Below, in pieces: positions 1 to 10,286 of a stretch of DNA of 42,035 bases (its first letter is position 1; the number at the start of each line of letters is the position of its first letter). The position numbers and the translations under genes are program-made. The notes beneath the pieces were generated by a model. It worked only from the letters and a program-made list of their open reading frames with translations, was not told the DNA's origin and did not search any database. This stretch comes from Apostichopus parvimensis. Lineage: Eukaryota > Echinodermata > Holothuroidea > Aspidochirotida > Stichopodidae. The stretch covers positions 66,154 through 108,188 of the forward strand of contig KN883297.1 in NCBI GenBank assembly GCA_000934455.1, read 5' to 3'.

Positions 1-122
1 GATGACTAACACTTGTGCCTTTTTAAGCTTCAAACGACGCCGCTTTATATATTTATAACTGAAACTAATAATAGTCATAAAATAAGTCAAAGTAATAAAT
101 GCCACATATAGACTATCATAAC
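1..122 (-). CDS. Partial duplicate of a membrane-protein last exon (runs off window edge)
   Basis: This stretch is nearly identical to the last exon at 2372-2589. On the minus strand it encodes the same membrane helix, then a basic KRRR-type stop-transfer run and the start of the cytoplasmic tail. The few differences include Gly to Asp and Val to Ile, and the frame stays open to the window edge. An AG acceptor sits at 123-124, in the same place as in the other copy. Similarity continues into the flanking intron to about 163, so this is a DNA duplication and not a processed copy. I could not find the matching upstream exons between 163 and 2371, so it may be an isolated duplicated exon or part of a gene extending off the window. 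Confidence 0.4.
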
Positions 123-163
123 CTCTGTTTTATTAATTCACTAACCAGAGCTTGAGCTAAATG
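1..163. repeat. Direct repeat, copy 1 (partner 2468-2632)
   Basis: About 163 bp align almost without gaps to 2468-2632 in the same orientation. Both copies diverge abruptly just after an 'ATGGA/ACGGA' stretch. The left limit is the window edge, so the true length is unknown. The repeat carries the membrane-helix exon and some intron. Confidence 0.9.
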
Positions 164-658
164 GACTGCGATTTAATGCCGTAGGATGCGTTCTTTTAAG
201 TGCTTGTGAAGATTTTCCACCCATCAAAGACTTTTCTCTGTTTCCTTGTTGCTTTCTGACCTGTGATCGAAAGGTGCAGAATATTATTTGTGTTATATAT
301 AGTTTAAACCAGGTTTGCAGTCTAGTTCAGCAACACACGCAAATATTATAATGTTATCATTTACATCATTTATATCATTTACTGTAGGTCCTGTAGCAGA
401 AAAATGAAACGTCATGTCATATTTCAGAGGAGAGGATATACCATATTGATAGACGGGCCTGATGTCGGTCTCAACTTTGAGTTCAGTCTCTCACCGCACC
501 CCCATCCCAAAATAATCCAGAGTTCCAAAAATACTGTGTCCAAATACAGTTCCAAGTCGATAGTAAGGTAAACTTAGATTACGTAACCCTGGTCCAATAA
601 TCATATGCAGCGGCATCATCATCATATTATTATTACCATCAATTTTCATTCCAATGGG
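164..658. other. Non-coding stretch
   Basis: I see no supported gene or repeat here. A minus-strand open frame reaching into 491-892 encodes a long polyproline run only because it crosses the G tract at 689-730. Confidence 0.5.
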
Positions 659-685
659 CAGTGGCGTCGCCAGGTGGTAGCAGGG

Positions 686-731
<46 letters not shown>

Positions 732-756
732 GGGGGCACGTGCCATCCCCTACCCC
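659..756. mobile_element. MITE-like left end with a 42-base G run
   Basis: The stretch begins CAGTGGCGTCGCCAGG, which resembles the CAG(T/G)GGCG ends of hAT-type miniature elements. It then runs into a perfect G tract at 689-730 and a palindromic GGGCACGTGCC core at about 734-744. I found no matching right end or target duplication, so only one end can be argued. The G run is a likely sequencing and assembly hazard and could form quadruplexes. Confidence 0.4.
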
Positions 757-950
757 AAGATGTGTCCCCAGATGCGATTTTTAATGTTAAGAAAAAATAC
801 TCAAACAAAATCTTTATCTGCCTCTTAAAAACATAAATATCGGACAGACTAAGCCCGAACATTCTTGAACATGAAAATACTTCAAGTTGCAAAATATAGT
901 TCCAGATGCATCCAAATACTCTTTTCTATGACAGTTACTTATAAATGATC

Positions 951-1661
951 AACTATTATACCTCAGTGTGAGAGAGATTGACAAGTTCACCGGATAGCCT
1001 TTGCGCTAGCATGTTGGATATGGAACTGGTTGCATCTTCCTTTTTGTTTTTCTTGACATCGGTGTTGCGAGCTGGGTTGAGAAATGGTACGTTATCAATC
1101 CACATTTAAGCCATATGATCAATGAAACGTGAATTATTTGCTGCCAATCTGCTGAAATATATTGCTCACTAGATATAAATATGATAAAGAATAGTGCCTA
1201 TAGATTATTTCATTTATTTAAGTCAAGAAGGAAAGGAACAAGACCTTGGTATTGGAAACTATTTGCAATAAAGTTTCAGATATAAAACACGGTGGCCTTA
1301 TAGAAAACCGTAACACCTATTTAGACAACTCGTATTTTAATAAAGCTCTGAAGGATAGATCACTTTCTCAAGCTGTTTATCATTATTATCTGGAAAAAGT
1401 AGCCAAAACAATTAGAAAGTGGAATGCTCTGTTTAACGACTAAAACTCCGATGATTGGAACCGAATTTTTAAGATGCCATGGTTATCAGTAAATGAAGTG
1501 AAGATCCGTTATTTTCAGTTTTAGATTTTCACACATAATTTTACCGACCAATAGAATTTTAAGTTTGATGGGACAAAAATAATCACCTCTCTGTTCATTT
1601 TGTAATACTAAAAACATCTATTTTGGAATTGCACCTACACGTCTATTTTTATTTTCGACGT
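951..1661 (+). repeat. Dispersed inverted duplication, copy 1 (intact reference for 29495-32169)
   Basis: This segment matches the reverse complement of 29495-32169 along its whole length, except for two large insertions in the other copy. Homology starts at AACTATTATACCTCAG and ends near TTCGACGT. It covers a non-LINE leader (about 951-1230) and the LINE tail (from about 1240). It therefore serves as the empty-site reference for both insertions in copy 2. Confidence 0.85.
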
Positions 1662-1915
1662 TGAAATGAAATTACTTAACAAGCAGTTTTTTTACAAAGC
1701 AGGATAGTTTTCCGGGTATCAAAATACACTTTTGCATCCTTGTAAATTCATTATCCTTCATATGAAATATTTCATTTTCTGCTGTAAACAGAAAAAAGAA
1801 AAACCAGCCTTTAATGTCTTCTTTTACAAAATAAAATGTATTCTACAAGTTAAGATGTATATATTTGGTAGAAATATGGGTACAAACTCAAACAAATTTG
1901 TTGACCTTCAGTAAT
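1240..1915 (+). mobile_element. Decayed L1/Tx1-like LINE, C-terminal tail
   Basis: Conceptual translation in shifting plus frames gives an ordered series of LINE-tail signatures. First comes a W..IF..PWLS...K...FQF stretch (about 1455-1525). Next is an 'ILPTNRIL..MG..SPLCSFC' type block (about 1535-1610). Last is a terminal 'FIILHMKYFIFCCKQKKEKP' block (about 1745-1815). These match what I know of the region after the reverse transcriptase in L1/Tx1-type elements of marine animals. The piece is 5'-truncated, has frameshifts and stops, and lacks the catalytic domain. The first 65-codon open part (1246-1443) is nearly identical to minus-strand 30340-30544. Confidence 0.6.
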
Positions 1916-2371
1916 AGAACATTTTCTGTCGAGTATTTTTTTTTAACCGTTTTATATATTTTTTGTTAAAACTTTAACATTACACAGATTTACTATAAAA
2001 AGCATTCATGGTATTTGTGTGAAACCGAATACCAGCAAAACAGACGAAGGTCGTATCGTTATTGACGCTATTGGTTCGTGGAACTCATTTGACCGGTATC
2101 TGTTCTTGTCAAGGCATTATCATCTTGGTACTTCGTATTTGACATTAAGTTATTTTTCTTATTGGAGTTTGTGATAGAAGGGTACCCTCTCATTGTTTCC
2201 TATGTTTATACTCTATACCTATAAACTAAGCTACAGTGAAATAGGCGATAAATAAATTGATAGATAGATACATGAGAGATAAATAAATAGAAAATATGTC
2301 ATGTATTTGGCATTTCATATTTTCAAGGTAGAATTTTACCAGCTTTGCAATCAAAACCGTTGCCAGCATTG

Positions 2372-3454
2372 TCATGTTAACAGATCCAACATGTTAGTTT
2401 CAGCATTTGCAAAACCAATCTTCGTGTAGGACATAAGCATTCTAATACGTATACGTAAATGGCATTCGATGACTAACACTTGTGCCTTTTTAAGCTTCAA
2501 ACGACGCCGCTTTATATATTTATAACTGAAACTAATAATAGTCATAAAATAAGTCAAAGTAACAAATGCCACATATAGACTACCATAACCTGTGTTTAAT
2601 TAATTCACTAACCAGAGCTTGAACTAAACGGAAAGTTGTGCATGGGTGGTGTTCTAGGAATGTAGATAAACCATTCCAAGACATGAAAACCCACCACTTC
2701 ATAACCTCTTTTAGAGCATTTTTAAAACAAGAGTATGAATCCTGAAGCAGATTCTATTTACATGGATGCCAGGTGTGTTTCGTTGAAGACCTATAGAGCC
2801 CCTTCACAGAACTAAACTGAACCGAATTTGACCAAACTAGATTAATTGTAGCCTTAATTTGGAGTTTTCATGTTTAAAAGGTTTTCAGACTTTGATGCCT
2901 GTTAACATCATGTGACCTTTCCCCTCTACCAATTATAATAAGAATTTTGCACTCACCAAGCAGGATGTAGATACTACGTATGAATTTCAAGACATATATA
3001 CTCCTTGTGTTATCGTGTTTGCAAAGTGTTCATACTTTAAAATGTGTGACCCCAAATGTCCATTGAACATTGAAACATGCGCCCACACATACACCATCAC
3101 CATCGCATAGATTCATTTTACCTCTGACAAGGAATATAAAAGCAATACAAGCCAAGTAGAATTCATATCCAAAAGCCTCTGTTGCGTACTGAAAGAGATC
3201 TTTGAGGTGTTGACCAAAGTGCAATGGGAAAGAATCATAAAAACACGTTATCAGAAGAAAATGAACTATAACATGCTATATTGCATATTGAACTTAACGT
3301 ATGTTGGAGGAGACAGCTGAATCAGGATGATACATTGCCTTACACTTATTGAAGAAATTGAAATAACTACAAAACCTGTTTGTGTTGTACCGATCTGCAT
3401 CAGTTTTTGGATCAAGGAATAACCAGACGTTGAAGCACCTAAGTCCGATACTCC
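2372..3454 (-). CDS. Last three exons of a multi-pass membrane protein (partial gene)
   Basis: Three minus-strand exons fit together. Exon A is 3454-3344 (37 codons, phase 0), exon B is 3188-3122 (67 bp, ends in phase 1) and exon C is 2589-2372 (phase 1 start, TGA stop). Donors are GTAAGG after A and GTAAAA after B. Acceptors are TAG, CTCTTTCAG and AAACACAG. The joined frame has hydrophobic segments in all three exons: a VVISIS stretch ending A, FYLACIAFIFLV in B, and YVAFVTLTYFMTIISF in C. After C's helix come KYIKRRRLKLKK and a short cytoplasmic tail. The phases agree at both junctions, which is the main support. The pattern is that of the last helices of a transporter-like or other polytopic protein, but I cannot name the family. 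Earlier exons were not found. Exon C has a near-identical copy at 1-122. Confidence 0.5.
2468..2632. repeat. Direct repeat, copy 2 (partner 1-163)
   Basis: Nearly identical to the first 163 bases of the window and in the same orientation. It contains most of the final exon of the membrane-protein gene plus adjoining intron. Confidence 0.9.
2870..3010 (+). repeat. Dispersed GACCTTTGACC-type repeat, single copy inside an intron
   Basis: The text 'ggttttcagactttgatgcc...gtgacctttcccctctaccaa...actcaccaag' is one diverged copy of the ~140-bp unit found repeatedly at 9541-9990 and 12170-12480. It sits in the intron between exons B and C of the membrane-protein gene. Confidence 0.5.
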
Positions 3455-3459
3455 CTATT

Positions 3460-4236
3460 TTGCAACAAAAAGAAAACAATACGTTATTCAACAATCAACA
3501 AACAGTGAATGATTGAATATAAATTTCATTTAAATTTCAAAAGAGCTGTCGATAGAGCTATTTTCTTTATAGTTTTCTCTTTTGATGGATATCGTACCTA
3601 ACATATATAGTCAGGTTTAACATACATCCTCCTACCACAGTAAACGTGTATCCTTCCACCTAGATCTTGAAATAATTAAATTAAAAGGTAATGTCAGTTG
3701 ACGTTTTGAGGGATAAAAAGATATTTGATCAATAACCGAACCAATAAAGTTTATAAAACGCCAATGAGTTGGTTGAGAGGATCAACTAAATCAAGAAAAT
3801 GTTATTCTAAGGCGGCACAATCAACGGAAAATATAAATCGATTTTGTGTTTACCAATGCAGAAGTGGCTCTGTTATTTGGTATGTTGTACTTTGATTGAT
3901 AGATGACCTTCTCCACTGGTATTTTGCTGCGGGCATCCTTGGTGTGAGGAGTAGTTGACTGAGGCTAGCGAGATATGAAGACATAAACTGAGATGAGTAA
4001 TTGCATTTGTCCATTAAAGTTTGAAATTATATTGTACACAAATTTATTTATCTGTCGGCCAACAAACTGTAGAGATAAGGGCGGTATTCATAATGAGTCA
4101 TATGATTGCCAAAAAGAACATGTAAATGAATGCCACAGATACACTTCTGATCTGATCAAGTTATGCAGAATAAATATCCCCTTGGCAAAACACTTTGATG
4201 TGCCGTGTATGTGGCCTTCTGGTAATAAGTTTGTAA
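3460..4236. other. Intergenic stretch between membrane-protein exons and the TRIM gene
   Basis: No gene supported. An open plus frame at 3993-4376 overlaps the 3' end of the TRIM gene and looks like chance. The only functional candidate is a polyadenylation hexamer at 4043-4048. Confidence 0.5.
4043..4048 (-). promoter_or_regulatory. Candidate polyadenylation signal for the TRIM gene
   Basis: TTTATT on the plus strand reads AATAAA on the minus strand, about 190 bases downstream of the TRIM stop codon. The position suits a short 3' untranslated region. No transcript evidence is available. Confidence 0.35.
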
Positions 4237-6483
4237 TCAAAAAAGAAATATCTGAAAATGACAATGTATTGAAAAGAAATATTGTATCATATTTACTAGG
4301 GTATAAAGAAACATCTTGTTTGATCTTCCTGAAGCAGCTACCAGACTTTCTTTTCCTTCAGATTGCTCCATTATAGTTACACACTCTGTCTGTTTGTCCA
4401 GACTTCCTGTTGTAATTAGGGTTCGGCCATCTTGACTATATTTTGCAAAACTGCAATCAACGTCTCCTTCTTTCATGATGGACCACAACATGAAAATAAA
4501 TCCTTCTTTGTCTGTGCAGGCACTTAATGGACAATACTCGTCCCTTCCGATTGCTTTCATTTCATGTTCAAGAACTGATAGACCGCCTTGCCTCGTAACT
4601 ATGTAGGCTCTTTTTTCACTTTCATCACAGACCAGGAGATCGCGTTCAAGAATAAGAATATCTGATATGGAAGTAACAATCTTTGACAAATCTAGAGTTT
4701 TCACGTGGCTGAGATGTTTGTTAAAGACATAGATATTCAAGTTGCTTGCACCCACATATATTTCCTTAGTAGCTCGATCTGTGGCTACACACGATGAACG
4801 CCATGTGTCTCTCCACGATGGGATGATTTTCGAAATGTCCTCCTGCAACAATCTTGAAAAATCCTGAGTATTAAAAATACTTATCAAAGCAAACCTTGAA
4901 ACAATAACGACCTCTGAATCTGAAAGAGAGGCAATGAAACATCTTGGAACGGCTTGTTTGTGCTTATTTTTGGTGAATTTACTTTGCCCTCTTTCGGAAT
5001 CAATAATAGCAAGAAATGAGTTCTGTCGTGATTCGTAACCCGTGATCGCTATGCGGTTTTTCCCGCAGCTAGTTATACTTTGAATCTTTTGCTTGGTACC
5101 TTTCATTGCAGCAATTTCGATGACACTCATTTTGCCATTAAAAGGAGTGAGAGGGGGTTCTACTTTGTTCACACCTTCCCTGCTCGTAACACTCAAAGAG
5201 TAGGTTCTCAGTATCGAGGCAAGTTCGGAGTATTTCCTTTCAAAATCATCAACCAGTCTCTTGCAGGCGATGTGTAACTCCGGCAGGCTTTGCATGGTAA
5301 TCCAGTCGTTGTCAGCGACATGAACGCTTGCATTTGTTGCATTATAATTATTCATTCTGCCTGCTAATTGATTAACAACTTCCGATAATTTCAAAACTTG
5401 GCCTAATTTTTGTTCCCGGTCCTGCTTTGCAATGTTATTTTGTTCCTCCATCTCCTTCTCTAACCTATTTTGCTTGTCATGTAAAGGTTGTAGGGCATTC
5501 TTGTGGTCTACGTCAATAGCTTCGTTCTCTTTCTGGTTGTCCATCTGAATTGCATGGAGTTTGTTGTTGTATTTCTCAGTAATTTGTCGAATTTCTTCAT
5601 CTCTGTTTTCTGTGATCGACGCTACTTGCTTTTGGAAACTTTGATCCAACATAGCTTTCATTTTCCTTAGCCAGTCTTTCTCTTCTTTAGTCTTATCTTT
5701 TATTGCAATCATTTCTCTTTCGTGCTGGTCCTTAACTTTACGAGCAGCTGGATTATCAATGTTCTGTACACTGGAAAAGGCTTTTTCAATTCCTTTAATC
5801 AATTCTCCGTACGTTTCATTACATTTCTCCAAATCTTTTTTGACTGAAATGAACTTTTCCTTCTCTTTTGCAGCAAGAGACTCGATAACCCAAAGATTAT
5901 GTTCTGCATGACCTAAAGCAGCGCATTTAAAACACACTGGAAGGTTATTGCAAGTCGAGCAGCAACGATCGGCTGTTAACTCTACGTGTACATCACACTT
6001 CTGAGGTTCCTTTAGAAAATAATATCTTTGCAAATCGAAACCGTCTGATGCGCAATCCTTGGCGGATATCACTTTCTCTTTATGCTCACGAACGCTCTTG
6101 TTTGTAAGATGACGTCGGTAACATTTGTCACATATAAAGGTTTCACATTTAAAACAGTAACCAGCCATATGAATAGATTTTTCGGAACAGTCCAAACAGT
6201 CATTGATAGCTTTTCCGTTGAACAAAGACTTAATCTTTTGAAATTCTACCATGTTTTCCATGTGATAGTCTGTTTTGAAGCCATCCAATCCTGTATCTGG
6301 TATGCTACATGTGTGTGAGCATGTGGGACATTCCAAATGCTTTTCCTGGGGCACTTGTACAACTTTTGCCAAGCATCCCTTACAAAATCGATGAAAACAC
6401 GGTAAACGCTTCGGTTCTGTAAAGTAATCTTTACAGATTGAACAACGGACTTCAATGTTCTGTGAATTCGATGAAAGATCCAT
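4237..6483 (-). CDS. TRIM-family E3 ubiquitin ligase (RING, two B-boxes, coiled coil), single exon
   Basis: This is a 748-residue open frame on one exon. Start choice: ATG at 6483 has G at -3 and G at +4; an in-frame ATG at 6498 has poor context. The RING finger is textbook C3HC4, with Cys14, Cys17, Cys29, His31, Cys34, Cys37, Cys52 and Cys55. A first B-box-like zinc site lies at about 96-135 and a B-box2 at about 163-195 (C..H, C..C, C..C, H..H order). A long Lys/Glu-rich coiled coil follows at about 200-380. The C-terminal ~300 residues (about 430-748) are beta-rich in appearance, but I do not recognise NHL repeats or a B30.2 domain. By family knowledge, TRIM proteins are cytoplasmic E3 ligases that dimerise through the coiled coil and recognise targets through the C-terminal domain; many act in innate immunity. 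The substrate here is unknown. The gene appears intact. Confidence 0.88.
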   Translation of the reverse strand: MDLSSNSQNIEVRCSICKDYFTEPKRLPCFHRFCKGCLAKVVQVPQEKHLECPTCSHTCSIPDTGLDGFKTDYHMENMVEFQKIKSLFNGKAINDCLDCSEKSIHMAGYCFKCETFICDKCYRRHLTNKSVREHKEKVISAKDCASDGFDLQRYYFLKEPQKCDVHVELTADRCCSTCNNLPVCFKCAALGHAEHNLWVIESLAAKEKEKFISVKKDLEKCNETYGELIKGIEKAFSSVQNIDNPAARKVKDQHEREMIAIKDKTKEEKDWLRKMKAMLDQSFQKQVASITENRDEEIRQITEKYNNKLHAIQMDNQKENEAIDVDHKNALQPLHDKQNRLEKEMEEQNNIAKQDREQKLGQVLKLSEVVNQLAGRMNNYNATNASVHVADNDWITMQSLPELHIACKRLVDDFERKYSELASILRTYSLSVTSREGVNKVEPPLTPFNGKMSVIEIAAMKGTKQKIQSITSCGKNRIAITGYESRQNSFLAIIDSERGQSKFTKNKHKQAVPRCFIASLSDSEVVIVSRFALISIFNTQDFSRLLQEDISKIIPSWRDTWRSSCVATDRATKEIYVGASNLNIYVFNKHLSHVKTLDLSKIVTSISDILILERDLLVCDESEKRAYIVTRQGGLSVLEHEMKAIGRDEYCPLSACTDKEGFIFMLWSIMKEGDVDCSFAKYSQDGRTLITTGSLDKQTECVTIMEQSEGKESLVAASGRSNKMFLYTLVNMIQYFFSIHCHFQIFLF

Positions 6484-6529
6484 AACTGTCCTGTACATGG
6501 AAACCAAAGAAGAATAGGAAACATTCAAC

Positions 6530-7280
6530 GATCTTCTTAAATGTAAAATGGGTCTATGTGAAGTTTGTCAATGTCATGCAAATAGTTCAGATTGCAAGTA
6601 GGAATTTGTTTAACAGAATAAAGGACATATGTACAATACTATACAACTATTAAAATAATATGAAATGCTTGACATTCTACTCAACTGCGATGGCATGAAT
6701 GCATGTACGCAACTTACGCGATGGAGTTACTTTCTGCTAAACCGTCTTTTAAAAGACTCTCTTCACAAGGGATGATGGCAACGCTGGGAGTATAACAACT
6801 ATCTGTGAAAGCAGATATCGACGTATTAATAAACTTTTCAATATATATTAAATATTTACGAAATTCATTGAACATCAATACAAACTACATTATACTTAAA
6901 GAGTGTTGAATATATTTGGATAAACAACTGGTTACAACTTTAACCGTCCAATTCTTAAAAGCTTTTATGATGAATCAATCTTAAGTGTTTTGGTCACTTT
7001 TCTAAAAGGCGTCATTTTTAACGAGTTTGTGAATAGGATGCATTGAAAAAGACAGTCACCGTACAAACCCCAAATGAAATCAATGTAACTCCTACGTCTA
7101 CAAACTCAGATGCAAGTCTGACAACAGTTTTATTCAACTTCAAAGAAGGATAGTAACATTAAAAAACTAATTGTTTGGTTATAGGCTACGAATTTATATC
7201 TCATAAATTTGTACATTAGTACACGGTAAACAATTTTAATGTAAAAACACTTCATGAATACTCTTAGATGTTACTTTTTT
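6530..7280. other. Upstream region of the TRIM gene, nothing recognised
   Basis: AT-rich, with no coding signal on either strand and no clear TATA box placed for the TRIM gene. A non-coding 5' exon cannot be excluded. Confidence 0.4.
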
Positions 7281-9200
7281 CAAGGTTTCATAGATAAGCC
7301 CACTCGTGTAACGCCCGACAGCGAAACTCTTCTTGACAATATCTTTACTAATGTGCCAAATAAAGTTTTATTGTTTGGTATTATTACGTACGATATTACC
7401 CTATTTTAACCTGTTTCCATAACAACCTACTTTATCAAACACTCTCTAACCCTAAAGAACATTTGTTTGCCCCATAACTGATGTATAACGTATACTTTTT
7501 TATGACAAAATTACAAATGAAATCTGGGATAATATCTTAAACCAGAACTACGCTGATTCTGCATTACTTTATATTTCAAGAAATTGTACTCAACTTACTA
7601 TAATTTCCGTTGGAACGTCACAAACCCCGTAAAAGCAAATCTTAATGCAACAGTAGCATTTCTAATTGTTGTCTTACCAAGCAAAAGTTGTACAAAGAAT
7701 ATGTTAAGCATCCAAATGACAGCAACCCCCGTGATTATGTTAGATTTTGTTGTAGAATAAATACTGTTATTAGAACTGCTAAAAGACATCATTTTTCTCG
7801 CTCTTATGCGACAACAATAATAATAATAGCAAACGTTATAGGGGTGTATTAAACTCAAATATAAAAGGAAACATTCCATTTAACCATTTTCTTCAGAAGA
7901 TACACTATAATGGTATCGAATATGACGATTCCACCGATATTTGCACCATACTCAAGAATGATTTTACCAATGTAGGACCGTCGCCTGCTAATCGACTACA
8001 AGGTAGCTAACACTCCTTTAACAATATCCTTCATACTGCATCTCCTGCCAGTTGGTTCTTTTTCCCAACCGACGAGAAAGAAATTAGAAAGTGTGTCTGT
8101 AACCTAAAGAATTCAAGTTGTGGCTTCTACGAAATAAATGTTAAAGTAGTTAAATACGTCTCTAATCTTATCACGAAGCCTCCTTGTCACATCTTTAACT
8201 GCTCCTTATCAAATGGCGTTGTGTCATCTTCTTTGAAAACTGCCCGTGGTACCACGATATTTAAAACAGCAGAGAGGAATTGTGGTAACAACTATAGACA
8301 TTTCTTTGTCCTTCAATGCTTTTCAAAAATTCTAGAACGAATTGTATGCAATCGCTTGCTTAACTTCCTAAACAAACACAACATCATTTATTAACACCAG
8401 TTTGGTTTTCTTCCTGCTATCACACATTTTACAAATAAATTGATTTTTCTGAGAACAAAGACTAAGCGTGTGGTATTTTCCTCGATCTCTCAAAAGCTTT
8501 TGATACCTTAGATCACTCTATTCTTATATCTAGCTTTCACACTATGGTACTCGTAGAACTGCCCTAAGCTGGTTAAAAGCTACTAATTTGGTCGTTATCA
8601 GTTTGTATCTATATGCCTAACTATCATTTTCCATTGGATGAAATGAAATGTTGTGTGCCTCAAGGCTTTATCCTAGGGCCACTACTCTTTATTATTTACA
8701 TTAACAATCTTCCTAACTGCACTACCAATTTTAACTTTACCATGTATGCCGACGACACGAATATATTATCCATAAGAAAATATTTTCAAACACACTTATA
8801 TATAATATTAACACTGAAATTCGTAAAGTAATAACACGGTTTACTGCTAACAAGCTTCATCTTAATGCTGAGAAATCTGTCTCTGAATTTTTTCATCATC
8901 ATAACAAAAACAATAATCAATCTTAACGATATAGGCATCGCTTTTCAGGATTGCTTAATACCTGTTCCCCATTCTACAAAATGCATTGGTGTTATTTTAG
9001 TTACTGCACTCTCATGGATTCCTCACATTATTGTTGTTTGTAGCACAGTGGTATATATATTATACATTTGTATTTTCTGGCATAAAAGGGTGGAATCAGC
9101 TGGTAAATAACATCCACCGCACCATTGAATGACAGAAAGAGCTACCTTGTGCTACGTTGCCATTCACCTACCGGACTGATGTTGAACAAGTGAATTAAAT
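7281..9200 (+). mobile_element. Degenerate CR1/Jockey-like LINE (endonuclease end, reverse transcriptase, tail)
   Basis: Pieces of one LINE open frame can be read in order through many stops and frameshifts. The endonuclease end (about 7281-7360) has an 'IDKPTRVTPDSETLLDNIF' stretch. A linker with a YVKHPND..DYVRF-type motif follows (about 7680-7800). Reverse transcriptase block 1-2 (about 8100-8420) has a 'NYRHFFVLQCFSKILERIV' and 'HQFGF' signature. A SKAFDTLDHSIL block lies near 8490-8525. VPQGFILGPLLFIIYINNLP follows in the open frame that begins at 8613. The catalytic YADD is intact at 8745-8756. After it come 'TANKLHLNAEKS' and a WNQL-type tail near 9090. This order and wording fit the CR1/Jockey lineage. 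The element cannot be autonomous. Confidence 0.8.
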
Positions 9201-9540
9201 TTGTTCAAGTATTCAATGGAACCAGAAGATCATTACCTATACATGAAATTACTCACTTGTGGGCAGCAACCAGGTACTCCACTAATAAGTATATTACATT
9301 ATATGACTTTTATGCAAACTTGTTGTCAATATACAGAAATATGTCTTCATAAGTAGAATACAGTCACATAAATGCTCCAAAAACACAAGGACATTCTCGT
9401 TTACCTAACTGAGCTAAAAGCACAGCTCTGCCACCAACCCCTTTTAACAATTGTTACTAATGAAGGAAACAGAAATTGTGCTTATTCACTCTAAAATAGT
9501 ATGACAACTTACCCTAAAACCTTTTGAGTCATGATGTGAA

Positions 9541-9990
9541 CAAGGTTTTCAGACGTTGACCTATATTGACCTTAACTTCCTTCAGTGACCCTTGACCCCT
9601 CAAAAGAACATCACAGTTCTTACATTCACTAAGCACTAAGTACATAATGAGTATCATATTCATTGTGGCTTTACTTTTATCAAGTTTACACGAAGTTCAG
9701 ATTTTGACATCTATGGACCTCAAATAACCTTTGACATTTCCCAAGAACAAACACATGTGAAAACTTAGTAAGGGGCACCCACCTACTACGTCTATGATTC
9801 ATCAATTTAAGAATTATTGAACTAACTTGTTTATGATTTCAGTTATGACTCCTTTTGTCTTCAAATGACACTGAACCCCAACCGCAACTGCTCGAAGGAT
9901 AGTAGCCGACCCTTTAAGAGGCATTCACTTTACTACCCAAGTATGACATGTCCACTAATACTACATATGTTCGGTTAGATTATTTACAGG
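9541..9990 (+). repeat. Decayed ~140-bp tandem repeat, three diverged units
   Basis: Units begin near 9541, 9690 and 9845. Each has the order 'ttcagac(g/t)ttgacct...gacct(c/t)aa..(g/a)acc.ttgac' followed by a 'cactaag...acgtatga' type half. Spacing is about 140-150 bp. Similar units recur at 10960-11080 and 12170-12480. Repeats of this kind are familiar to me from echinoderm genomes, but that is recollection and was not tested. Confidence 0.5.
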
Positions 9991-10286
9991 TCTTTTTTAG
10001 CGAGCTAAAGTGACCATTGACTTATAGCTAGCCAATAAAAAATCAGCCAGTGACTTACTAAGTGTAATCTACTTCCCAAGTTTAAAGTTCATGCACCATA
10101 TACTGGTGAGTGAGTTCCTGTTTACGAGACAAGTATTGTTTCTAACAAGCTCTATTGGCAGAATTGAACTCATATAAGAGATGACCATTGACGGCCCAAA
10201 TCGATGTGTTGTCCCAGCGTTTACACATACCTTTGTTCTATTGTGCACTGTTAAAATAAACACTGAATTATGACTGTATCACTTAC

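Noticed and set aside
491..892. Minus-strand frame with a long polyproline run
   Set aside because: The proline run is only the translation of the G tract at 689-730. No domain or splice support.
1..2632. 163-bp direct repeats as LTRs of a retroelement
   Set aside because: The repeat carries an exon-like frame with splice-site context, lacks TG...CA ends, and no gag-pol sequence lies between the copies.
3993..4376. 127-codon plus-strand frame
   Set aside because: It overlaps the TRIM 3' end in antisense and shows no motif.
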